Part shown: one piece after another, positions 15,611 to 22,739 of the stretch
Layout of the letters: every line of letters starts with the position of its first letter
How positions within the stretch are numbered: the first letter of the stretch is position 1
DNA from: Variovorax sp.
GTDB taxonomy: Bacteria; Pseudomonadota; Gammaproteobacteria; Burkholderiales; Burkholderiaceae_C
Direction: 5' to 3'
Length of the DNA: 35,653 nt
Assembly: GCA_017744935.1 (NCBI GenBank)
Contig: JAGIAI010000074.1
Span: 1 to 35,653, forward strand
Position numbers and translations under genes: made by a program
Notes under the pieces: model-generated
What the model was told of the DNA's origin: nothing
Seen by the model: the letters and a program-made list of their open reading frames with translations, nothing else
Database searches by the model: none

Positions 15611-15868
15611 ATGACCAAAGGAAAGCGCATCTCGGCAGACATCGGGCGCGACGCCCTGGACTCGATTCGGGAACTAGGTGTAGCGGCAAGGCTGGCCCGG
15701 ACGGCGGCCGGGGAGGGGCAGGCCGCAGCGGCGGCGCGCCTGGGGGTGCATATTCAAACCATCGGACGCATCGAAGCGGGAGAGCCCGGCGTTGCCGTCG
15801 GGCACGTGCTGGGTTTGCTGGCGCTCTATGGCATCGGTGTGAGCCCGCAGCAGCCGGGGAACCGCTGA
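15611..15868 (+). CDS. XRE-family helix-turn-helix transcriptional regulator
   Basis: 85 aa from ATG 15611. The HTH lies at about residues 18-70: LGVAARLARTAAGEGQAAAA (helices 1-2), then RLGVHIQTIGRIEAGEPG (helix 3 and the family's typical ExGxPxV ending), followed by VLGLLALYGIGV. It is a cytosolic DNA-binding protein of the HipB/SinR-like class. An in-frame ATG at 15485 would give 127 aa, but the added part looks unstructured. The stop is 3 nt before the M16 peptidase ATG, so the two are co-transcribed. Many such small XRE proteins repress their own operon; the TATCAG repeat cluster upstream is the obvious candidate target. Confidence 0.8.
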   Translation: MTKGKRISADIGRDALDSIRELGVAARLARTAAGEGQAAAAARLGVHIQTIGRIEAGEPGVAVGHVLGLLALYGIGVSPQQPGNR

Positions 15869-15871
15869 GCC

Positions 15872-17194
15872 ATGGGCTTGCTGTCAACAGGGCACACCAC
15901 CATCACCCTTCGCACGCTTGCAAACGGGGTGCGGCTGCTCGCCATTCCCATGCCCCACGTGCAGAGCGCCAGTGTGGGCGTGTTCTTGCGCGTTGGCTCC
16001 CGTGATGAAACCCCGGCAACGAACGGCATTGGCCATGTCCTTGAGCACATGGCGTTCAAGGGGACCACCACCCGTTCCGTGCAGGCCATCAATCTGGATG
16101 CGGAGCGGCTGGGCGCGGACGTCAACGCGTTCACCAGCAAGGACACTACCGCCTACTTCATGACCGGCCTGGGCCGGCACGCGGAGCATCTGCTGCGCAT
16201 GACAGCCGACATCGTCCTGAACAGCACATTTCCCGAAAGCGAACTTCAGCGGGAGCTGGATGTGATCCGCCATGAAGCCATCGAATACGAGGAGGACCCG
16301 GAGGACGCTTCCAGTGAACTGCTCGACCGCGCTGTCTGGGGCGATGACCCGATGGGCATGCCGGTGATCGGCACTGTCGGGAACATTGAAGGCTTTACCC
16401 GGGAGGATCTGGTGCGGCATGTCCGGTCCCATCACGTCGCGGAAAACACCGTCGTCGCGGCGGCCGGGAACTTCGATGTCGAAGCCTGGCTGGCGCTCGC
16501 CGAAGGACTCTTTTGCGCAATGCCCTCGGCTTCTTTGCCCATGCCGCTGGCGCCAAAGCCTGCGAAGTACATGGGCTTGGCCGTGGCCCGGCGCTTTCCG
16601 CAGGTGTCGCAGGTTTTCCTGAACATTGCCTATCCACTGTCGCCCGTGCGGGACGATGAAATTTCGCAGCAGCGCTGGCGCCTTGCGGCGTCACTTGCAG
16701 CCAACCTGTTTGGAGGCGGGATGTCGGCGCCCCTGGTCGACAGAATCCGGGAGCAGCTCGGCCTGGCCTACACAGCGCATTCGACAATGGACACCGGGGA
16801 CGTCTGGGCCAACTTCGTCATTCACGCGGTCACTACCCCGGACAAGCTCGACGAACTGGTGTCGTCGACAGCCGGCCTGCTGCGTGAGCAGGCCACCAAG
16901 ATCGATTCGGTGCAACTGGAGCGGGCCAAGAACCAACTGATCGTGTCGCGTGTGCGTGCCGGAGAACGGACCTACGCGGCGATGGAACAGGCCGTCGAGG
17001 AACTCTTCGCCAGCGGAAGCGTGACGCCAATAGCTGGTGCGATTGCGGCGATCGAGGACATCTGTGCAGCAGAGGTGCAAGCTGTCTTCGAGCGAATGCT
17101 GGTCAACTCTCCGGCGTTGGCGATTACCGGAAAGGGCGCGAGCGCGCGAACGGCGAGACAGTTGGCAGCGCGCCTCGCTACCGGTGGCTGCTGA
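15872..17194 (+). CDS. M16B-family zinc metallopeptidase
   Basis: 440 aa, with both halves of the M16B fold. The zinc motif is H55-V-L-E58-H59, with the third ligand E135 in VIRHE, 76 residues after H59 as in the family, so it should be catalytically competent. The second domain has FGGGMSAPLVDRIREQLGLAY, the conserved segment that completes the active-site chamber in processing-peptidase-like members. There is no signal peptide, so it is cytosolic. M16 enzymes cleave short or unfolded peptides within a closed chamber; some mature peptide natural products. The tight coupling to an XRE regulator and a 2OG-type oxygenase is unusual and hints at processing of a specific peptide. The substrate is unknown. 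Confidence 0.92.
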   Translation: MGLLSTGHTTITLRTLANGVRLLAIPMPHVQSASVGVFLRVGSRDETPATNGIGHVLEHMAFKGTTTRSVQAINLDAERLGADVNAFTSKDTTAYFMTGLGRHAEHLLRMTADIVLNSTFPESELQRELDVIRHEAIEYEEDPEDASSELLDRAVWGDDPMGMPVIGTVGNIEGFTREDLVRHVRSHHVAENTVVAAAGNFDVEAWLALAEGLFCAMPSASLPMPLAPKPAKYMGLAVARRFPQVSQVFLNIAYPLSPVRDDEISQQRWRLAASLAANLFGGGMSAPLVDRIREQLGLAYTAHSTMDTGDVWANFVIHAVTTPDKLDELVSSTAGLLREQATKIDSVQLERAKNQLIVSRVRAGERTYAAMEQAVEELFASGSVTPIAGAIAAIEDICAAEVQAVFERMLVNSPALAITGKGASARTARQLAARLATGGC

Positions 17195-17239
17195 GGATCG
17201 AGGCCTGTTGGATCCGAGCACGCCGCGGGTTTGATTCAG

Positions 17240-17980
17240 ATGAGCCATCCCCCTCGACCGAATCCCGGGCTAGCCCTGCTCATATCCTATTTCTGGAGCG
17301 GCGAGGCCATCCGCAGTCGAAGCGTGAGCGAAGTCGTGTTGTCGGGCAAGGTAGACGTGCCTGTGCCCCCCGCACGTCTCATCGCTGATTGGGAAAGGGA
17401 GGCATCCTTGCGCTTGGGCCTGGGACCAGGAGACGTCGAGGCATTGCCTTTGGCGCGGACACGCGCGCGTTGGTCCGACTACAAATACTGCGCGCAGGCG
17501 GTGGCCGATTGGGCGTGCGCACTCGGACTGCCTGGGGTACTTGGCTCCAGCGACGTCGCTCTCATGGCCTGCCGCGGTGCAAAGTACCACCATGACGGTG
17601 CGCAATATGGGGGCATGGCCTTTTGCAATCTCTTCCTGACAGAGGACAAAGGTCTGGACCTGCATTTTCCTTCTACAGGTCATCGAATTCCCCTTGCCCG
17701 GGGCACGGCTGTGATATTCGATACCGGCCAACCTCATGCCGTAGTTCAACGCAACAGCAGCGGCTTTCGTGTGAGCGACTTCACTTCCGACAAGGATTGC
17801 ACCCAGGTATTCCTGACGTGGGAGCTTCCCATCGAAGATGCCTATGTTGGGCGCGCACTTCAAGTCACCTTCGACATCGACCCTGCGACTTCGCTGCAGC
17901 TGAATGAAGAGCAAGTTTGGCTGAACGGCGCACGGGCCACTTTGTGCCCGGACTCTGGTCGGTGGCGTAAAGCCGACTAA
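17240..17980 (+). CDS. 2OG-Fe(II) oxygenase-like protein
   Basis: 246 aa from ATG 17240 (an upstream TTG at 17231 is possible). A jelly-roll 2-oxoglutarate/Fe(II) oxygenase signature is visible: H117-H-D119 (HxD) in a YHHDGAQYGG context, the distal H166 (FDTGQPHAVV) and R177 eleven residues later as candidate 2OG-binding residue. This matches the facial-triad layout of prolyl-hydroxylase-like enzymes. It would hydroxylate or oxidise a small molecule or a peptide/protein side chain. It follows the M16 peptidase by 45 nt on the same strand and probably belongs to that operon. Family assignment is by motif only. Confidence 0.72.
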   Translation: MSHPPRPNPGLALLISYFWSGEAIRSRSVSEVVLSGKVDVPVPPARLIADWEREASLRLGLGPGDVEALPLARTRARWSDYKYCAQAVADWACALGLPGVLGSSDVALMACRGAKYHHDGAQYGGMAFCNLFLTEDKGLDLHFPSTGHRIPLARGTAVIFDTGQPHAVVQRNSSGFRVSDFTSDKDCTQVFLTWELPIEDAYVGRALQVTFDIDPATSLQLNEEQVWLNGARATLCPDSGRWRKAD

Positions 17981-18009
17981 CCGGGAGGTCACACCGCAGC
18001 GATGTCCCC

Positions 18010-18027
18010 GCCAACGGGGTCGTTGGC
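18010..18027 (+). terminator. hairpin downstream of the oxygenase gene
   Basis: GCCAACG-GGGT-CGTTGGC: a perfect 7-bp stem with a 4-nt loop, starting 30 nt after the oxygenase stop. There is no T-tract, so intrinsic termination is uncertain. Confidence 0.35.
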
Positions 18028-18208
18028 AACGTTGAATTCTCCAGGGGGCTCGTAGAACTCTATGCCCGACTGGGCGCCTCGGCTCCAAGTTGAGCGTCTG
18101 CAGTCCGGCAGTCAGCAGCCAGGGGGCAATGCACCGCCGACCGGCGGCTTTCGCTGCGAGCCGGGTGGGTTGGCCAGGCCGCTCGGTGCCCACAGGTCTG
18201 GCGGCCGA

Positions 18209-18430
18209 TCATTCGCTGGCCGGTGCTGCCTCGGGATGGCGCTCGCGCCATGCGCGCAGCGCCTGTCGGTAGCGGTCCATGGCGAGGTCGTGCAGGTCGA
18301 AGATGCAGGGCTCGCACCCGTTGCCGCAGCAGTCCTCGAAATCCGGCTGCGGGGGAGGCTGCGGCTGTGGGTCGGGCGCGGTAGACGGCGTCATTGTCGG
18401 AGACATTTGTGCTGCGGGCTGGGCTGCCAT
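18209..18430 (-). CDS. oxidoreductase-like (PF09791-type) Cys-rich small protein
   Basis: 73 aa from ATG 18430 (later in-frame ATGs at 18406 and 18394 are also possible). A Pro/Gln-rich lead (PDPQPQPPPQPD) is followed by FEDCCGNGCEPCIFDLH and RYRQALRAWRERH, the signature of the oxidoreductase-like N-terminal domain, in which four cysteines (CCxxxCxxC) probably bind a metal. The same domain occurs in short proteins across proteobacteria and in mitochondrial proteins; its biochemical role is unclear. It is a single-gene unit, with no strong ribosome-binding site visible. Confidence 0.75.
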   Translation of the reverse strand: MAAQPAAQMSPTMTPSTAPDPQPQPPPQPDFEDCCGNGCEPCIFDLHDLAMDRYRQALRAWRERHPEAAPASE

Positions 18431-18620
18431 GACGAGTCTAGTGGAGTCCGTCGGTGTGCTTCCGCTGGCTGGCCACCGTGCTGTTCGACAATGCTTCACC
18501 AGTGTGAGGCCGATGTCCAACTCGCCCTCTGCCTGGGCGTTGGAAACTTCTCGGCTTAGCTGACCTTCGCAGCGTCGCTTTCAGATCGCGCGTGTCGCCG
18601 CATGTAGCGGCGTCGGGTGT

Positions 18621-18676
18621 TTACCTAGGTGAATCTCTCTTAAAACTGACCACTTTGGCCTTACATTTGAATGTAA
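18621..18676 (+). promoter_or_regulatory. palindromic sites upstream of the beta-propeller lipoprotein gene
   Basis: TTACCTAGGTGAA (18621-18633) contains the palindrome ACCTAGGT, and TTACATTTGAATGTAA (18661-18676) has perfect 7-bp arms around TG. Both lie within 100 bp of the start codon and are AT-rich relative to the flanks. They are candidate operators; no regulator is identified. Confidence 0.45.
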
Positions 18677-18720
18677 CTAATAGTTGATGAGGGTCGGAGA
18701 TGGATGGAGATAACCTTTCG

Positions 18721-20085
18721 ATGCGGGCGGGAGGGAAGAGTTACTCACGTATTCGGAGAGAAGCGGTTGCGAGTTGTGCAACGGCTTTGATTCTGGTTGC
18801 TTGTGGCGGCGGTGGTGGCGGCGGCGGCGCAGTCCCGATCATGAGCGCGACCGCGGCCACCACCAACAGCGCGGGCTCCTGGCTCACCTTCAAGCCTGCT
18901 GCGGTCGACCTCACCGTGTTTCCGAAGACCTCCACGCCTTTCAGCGTCGTCGCCGTGTCGAGCCGCACCATTGCTCAGCCCGTCAACATCGCCATCATCG
19001 ACACGAAGGGTGTCGTCACGTCCAACGTGAGAATCAGCGGCGCCGGGTTGCAGTACGTGGCATCGATGAACACGAACCCCGATCTCGCACCAGGCACTCA
19101 TAGCGGAACCTTCGAGGTTCGCGTCTGCTACGACGCCAACCCACTGGTCTGCGCGCAGCCCGCGGAGGGCTCGCCCTGGCAGTTGCCTTACAAGATTCGC
19201 GTGCTCGATCCTGCGGAGCTCAGCTACGCAGGCTGGGAGGAGGTGCAGACCACGCCTGGCTTCCTGGACAAGCTCTATACGCACAATCTCGCGCTGAGCG
19301 TGTATGACGGAAAGCCGCTCACGGCCTTTGCCAACAGTTCGAAGGGTGTTCTGGAAACCTACATCTCTCCCGATCTCGGCGGCCAATGGGACCTGCAGGC
19401 CATCCCCGGCCCAACGCCCTCGACCAGCCACTTTGCTTTGGCGAGCGACGGTGCCTCGGTTTATCTGAGTGGTGGCCAAGAGTTGAACGGCCTCTACGCG
19501 TATCGGAGCCACGTCTGGAAGTTCAACGGTGTCGCGTGGCAGTTGAAGACCTCTGGCGCCGCGTTTGCCGGCCGGCAGCGTCACGTGATGGCGAAAGTCG
19601 GCAACACGCTTTTCGTAGCAGGCGGCACCAACGCGGGTGTTACCGCGCTTCGCGACGTGTGGGCCTCCACAGACGACGGCAGCACCTGGAGCAAGCGGAT
19701 CGACAGCCTGCCGGCCGCCCTCGGCGCAGTGACGTGCGCCCTGAACTGGCGCGGCTCGCTGCTGCTGATTGGCGATGCGGTCGCGAGTTCCCCGGATGGC
19801 GTGCAGTGGAACGTGCATGGTGGGTACCCGGCGACTTTCCCGAAGCGGAGTACGCAATGCGCGGTGCTGGGCGACAAGCTGATCGTCGAGGGTAACGGGC
19901 AGATAGTGGACGGGCGGATCGCGCAGTCGATGTCGACGACCGATCTCGCGAACTGGACCCCGGAACTGAGCCGCTCAAAGCTCAACGAAATCGAGATACC
20001 GAACATGATCGCCGTCGATGGCCGATTGCTCGCGTTCACGGGCCAGAGCACCACAAGGCTCACTCTCTACCGCACCGCGCATTGA
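18721..20085 (+). CDS. poly-Gly lipoprotein with Kelch/beta-propeller-like repeats
   Basis: 454 aa from ATG 18721 (GGAG 11 nt upstream); ATG 18700 would add seven residues. A basic n-region (SYSRIRR), a hydrophobic stretch and lipobox LVA-C28 are followed directly by eight glycines, a flexible tether seen in Burkholderiales lipoproteins. Residues about 45-165 look like an immunoglobulin-like beta domain with one Cys pair (RVCYD/PLVCAQ). From about 180 onward repeated blade-like units occur (WEEVQTTPGF; WDLQAIPG; VWKFNGVAWQL; VWASTDDGSTWSKR; ASSPDGVQWNVHGG), as in Kelch/sialidase-like propellers. It is probably a surface-exposed binding protein; the ligand is unknown. Two palindromes lie in the promoter region. 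Confidence 0.85.
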   Translation: MRAGGKSYSRIRREAVASCATALILVACGGGGGGGGAVPIMSATAATTNSAGSWLTFKPAAVDLTVFPKTSTPFSVVAVSSRTIAQPVNIAIIDTKGVVTSNVRISGAGLQYVASMNTNPDLAPGTHSGTFEVRVCYDANPLVCAQPAEGSPWQLPYKIRVLDPAELSYAGWEEVQTTPGFLDKLYTHNLALSVYDGKPLTAFANSSKGVLETYISPDLGGQWDLQAIPGPTPSTSHFALASDGASVYLSGGQELNGLYAYRSHVWKFNGVAWQLKTSGAAFAGRQRHVMAKVGNTLFVAGGTNAGVTALRDVWASTDDGSTWSKRIDSLPAALGAVTCALNWRGSLLLIGDAVASSPDGVQWNVHGGYPATFPKRSTQCAVLGDKLIVEGNGQIVDGRIAQSMSTTDLANWTPELSRSKLNEIEIPNMIAVDGRLLAFTGQSTTRLTLYRTAH

Positions 20086-20109
20086 GACGCCGCCGCGTCA
20101 GACGCAAGA

Positions 20110-20343
20110 CAGGCTGCGGTTCAAGTATGTGCTCAACGGTACGACGACCTTTTCCTATCAGAGCGGGGGCTTGACTGTCACGCCGTAGTCCGGGCCTGAG
20201 TCCTTCACATCGGCCGCGAGCTGACGATGTCCTCGACGCAGCCATAACCGTTCTATGCCTCATACCCCAACGCCAAAGGCCGGCCGCTGGTGACCGATGT
20301 GTTCACCAAGTTTCGACCTTCTGAGGAAGCCGTTGCTTTTTGA
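20110..20343 (+). pseudogene. possible degraded coding remnants
   Basis: Two short plus-strand stretches look protein-like but have no start or context. One is RLRFKYVLNGTTTFSYQSGG ending at a TAG (about 20116-20189). The other is a segment with PFYASYPNAKGRPLVTDVF ending at a TGA (about 20230-20343), interrupted by a TAA where CAG-like coding would be expected. They may be relics of one or two genes. Shadow coding of the opposite strand is an alternative. Confidence 0.2.
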
Positions 20344-20493
20344 GACCCGGCACACGTCCTGCCCGGCGCGGCGCAGGTCGGCGATGTAGTACGCGCCGTC
20401 GCCGACCCCCTCAAGACGCACGCTCATCGTCCACTCTGCAGGCGCGAGCGGCCCGCCGGGATCACCGCCCCCGTTGTTCTCGTAGATGTTCAT
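20260..20493 (-). CDS. hypothetical small protein, possibly truncated
   Basis: 77 aa. The ATG follows GGAAGAGGA closely. The first 45 residues (NIYENNGGGDPGGPLAPAEW, TMSVRLEGVGDGAYYIADLR) look like an ordered small domain, while the C-terminal 25 (after DVCRVS) become basic and irregular, as if a frameshift or a foreign junction replaced the original end. No family is recognised. It overlaps the plus-strand remnant, so at most one of them is real over 20260-20343. Confidence 0.35.
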   Translation of the reverse strand: MNIYENNGGGDPGGPLAPAEWTMSVRLEGVGDGAYYIADLRRAGQDVCRVSKSNGFLRRSKLGEHIGHQRPAFGVGV

Positions 20494-20671
20494 TCCTCTT
20501 CCTTCGCGGCTCCTAGTTCTCCCCAGGTTGGCGGCGACACGTACCGTAAGCGCGCGGTGATCCCGACTTGAGCTGCAGGGGTCATGTCGCAGCCGGCTTC
20601 GGGCGGTTCAAGTTCGGCGCCCGAATGACCGCCTTATCGAGACGGATCGTGGCGGCCATCAGGCCCGGCAG

Positions 20672-21442
20672 TCAAAACCTCTTTGAATAGCCCACGGTCA
20701 AGCCGTGGGGGAGGATATCGACGAAGAAGGGTGTTTCGTACTGGGTCGCGGCGTAGCCCGCGAGCGTGCCGATCGCCCAGCCTCCGAGCACGTCGGTCTG
20801 CCAATGCGCATGACCCTTCATGCGCGCCACGCCGTCGTAGACCGGCAGGACCTCGAGCGCCCAGACCCAAGGATATCGCGCGCCGTAGTTCACGATGATG
20901 GGCGTGACAAAACTGGCCTGCAGCGCGACTTCGCCGCTCGGAAAGCTCCGGTTCCCGCTGCCCTTGAACCATGCATCAGGGCCTTCACCCGTGTTGGGTC
21001 TGGGCCTGCCTGTCGAGACTTTGAGCACCTCCACGGCAACGGCAGATGCGACCGACGCATCGATGGTCTGCCACAGCGTGTGGCCGAACTCGTCGTCGTT
21101 GCCGAGCCAGATCGCCCCCGCAAGTTCGAAAACGATGACGCCGTATGCGAGGGCTTTTTGATTGCTCCGAGACCATATCCCGCTTTGGTTGTAGGCCAGC
21201 ACGTGATCGATGCCCAGCGGCCCACCGCCGGCATGGGTCGTGCCGCCGCTGAATCCGAGTGTCATCGCGATGAGGGCGGACCTGCATGCAGGCAGTAGTC
21301 GATTCGATCCGCTCGCGAAAGGGCTCCTTCGACGGCAGATGCCCTTCGTGCGCTCGGCGGATTGCGCACGACGACGGAAAAGCCGGTCAGGACAGTGGAC
21401 ACGGTGGCGTCTTGGTGCGGGCAGTGAAATCATTGCGTTCAC
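20672..21442 (-). CDS. PAP2-superfamily phosphatase
   Basis: 256 aa from a GTG start with GGAGG exactly 8 nt upstream (21451-21455), which decides the start although the open frame extends further. An N-terminal basic region and a short hydrophobic stretch (ALIAMTLGFSGGTTHA) suggest export. PAP2 motifs: K141-x6-R148-P149 (GRPRP), P168-S-G-E171 and R207-x5-H213-x3-D217 (RMKGHAHWQTD). Canonical motif 2 is PSGH and canonical motif 3 begins SR; here they are PSGE and AR. His213 and Asp217, the nucleophile pair, are kept. The family dephosphorylates lipid phosphates or acts as acid phosphatase. It is monocistronic, divergent from a small membrane-protein gene. Confidence 0.85.
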   Translation of the reverse strand: MNAMISLPAPRRHRVHCPDRLFRRRAQSAERTKGICRRRSPFASGSNRLLPACRSALIAMTLGFSGGTTHAGGGPLGIDHVLAYNQSGIWSRSNQKALAYGVIVFELAGAIWLGNDDEFGHTLWQTIDASVASAVAVEVLKVSTGRPRPNTGEGPDAWFKGSGNRSFPSGEVALQASFVTPIIVNYGARYPWVWALEVLPVYDGVARMKGHAHWQTDVLGGWAIGTLAGYAATQYETPFFVDILPHGLTVGYSKRF

Positions 21443-21674
21443 GAAGAAAACCTCCGAGCAATGAAGGAAGCCGACGCGACGGGGACCGGGCTCGCCGCAT
21501 CGGAAAACCGTAGTCCGCTTCCATGACCACAAGCTGACCGTACCGCTCGGCCTTGGGGATACCAGTGCCAGAGTCGCAGGACGTTCGACACTCGTCGCGT
21601 TAAACGACGTGAAGGAGTCGAAGTGTCTCGCGCGATACGTAGTCGGTCGTTTTCCCCGGCTGGAGAACAGCGGA

Positions 21675-22079
21675 ATGATGTTGAACCCCCTCGAGGTCGC
21701 GAAGGCCTTCGTCGATTCCGACCGACCGCGAAACCTCGCCCAGCTCCTGGACGACGTAGAGTCCGCGCTCACGGGCAGGTCGCGCCTTCCACTAACGCAC
21801 CGCGCCACGAGCGGTAGTTCGCGTACATTGCGTCCCATGAACGTCGGTCTGTGGCTTCTTCTCTACGCTGCGAGTTCACTGTTCGCGTACTGGGTCGTTT
21901 GGGGTGGCGGTGCGGCGAAGTTTGAGGGCTGGCGGTCCATCCTCATCGTCGATTGGCTGCCAGCGGTCACATGGACAGCCGAGCAAATCGCGTTCTACAC
22001 GCTCCTGTGTTGGGTCGGTCACACACTTTGGTTCGTGGTCGGCCTGTTCGCCCCCGGGACCAGAAGCTTTTTTTGGTAG
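21675..22079 (+). CDS. small membrane protein, unknown function
   Basis: 134 aa from ATG 21675 (GGAG at 21662-21665, 9-nt spacing). Codons from here onward show strong G/C at third positions, supporting coding. Residues 1-36 (LNPLEVAKAFVDSDRPRNLA and on) are soluble; after a short irregular linker come two hydrophobic segments (GLWLLLYAASSLFAYWVVW and AFYTLLCWVGHTLWFVVGLF), ending in TRSFFW. An alternative start at ATG 21837 would keep only the two-helix part (80 aa). No family is recognised. The linker (about residues 37-54) could mark a fusion of two once separate reading frames. Confidence 0.5.
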   Translation: MMLNPLEVAKAFVDSDRPRNLAQLLDDVESALTGRSRLPLTHRATSGSSRTLRPMNVGLWLLLYAASSLFAYWVVWGGGAAKFEGWRSILIVDWLPAVTWTAEQIAFYTLLCWVGHTLWFVVGLFAPGTRSFFW

Positions 22080-22321
22080 CAAGCTCCGCTGTACCTGCTC
22101 AGGGCCCGACACTGACGTTCACGGGCTCCGGCAGAATTGCGCGCCAAAAGCAGCCCTTCAGCATCGAGACGGAGGACATCCGTCGCCCCCTAACAACTTC
22201 GGCGACCTGAAGGGCGTGCACACTTAGTGGGACCGTCTGAACGATCACAAAGTTGTTGTCACTCTCGGCAAGCCTGGACATCCATAAGCACGCGAGGACG
22301 ACGACCTTCCCACAGGTTGCC

Positions 22322-22666
22322 ATGCTCGCAAGTGCCCTTGGGCCGGTCCTGGCTGCGGTTATCGCACTGCTGTTCTTCCTGAGAACGTCGCTGCATTACA
22401 GGTTCATCCGGCATCGACTGCTGCCTGTCGTCGGCAAGCGCAACTCCTTGCTGTTGGTCGTTGCTCCGCTTTTTCCGCTGCTCTGCTTGTGGGCGGTGTA
22501 CTGCATAGGAGGCGACTGGAGCATGGCCCGGGGGCTCACAACGGCGTCTCGGTTCGGCTGTCTAGTGAGTTCTTCCGCGGCCATTGCAATGGCCGGGGTA
22601 TTCATCGGGACATGGCCGGCCCAGATGAGGGCCCTGTTCTTCGATGTGCCTGCGGCTTCGACATGA
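22322..22666 (+). CDS. small hydrophobic membrane protein, unknown function
   Basis: 114 aa from ATG 22322 (a TTG at 22253 in frame is less likely). Three hydrophobic stretches are visible: LGPVLAAVIALLFFL near the N-terminus, SLLLVVAPLFPLLCLWAVYC in the middle and LVSSSAAIAMAGVFIGTW near the C-terminus, separated by basic loops (HYRFIRHR). It is probably an inner-membrane protein. No motif or family is recognised, and no strong ribosome-binding site is visible. It is convergent with the TctC gene that opens the catabolic island. Confidence 0.5.
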   Translation: MLASALGPVLAAVIALLFFLRTSLHYRFIRHRLLPVVGKRNSLLLVVAPLFPLLCLWAVYCIGGDWSMARGLTTASRFGCLVSSSAAIAMAGVFIGTWPAQMRALFFDVPAAST

Positions 22667-22739
22667 CCCATATGCGCCAGAAGCGGCCGGTCGGTGACGC
22701 GGCAGAAAATGCCTGAAGTAGGCCCTGCCCCGCAGTCGC

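Noticed and set aside
17270..18193. 307-aa minus-strand frame over the oxygenase gene
   Set aside because: It is antisense to a frame with HxD...H and 2OG-Arg motifs; no domain is seen in the minus frame.
21443..21838. N-terminal extension of the PAP2 phosphatase frame (up to 388 aa)
   Set aside because: GTG at 21442 has a perfectly placed GGAGG; the extension is low-quality sequence overlapping another gene's coding bias.
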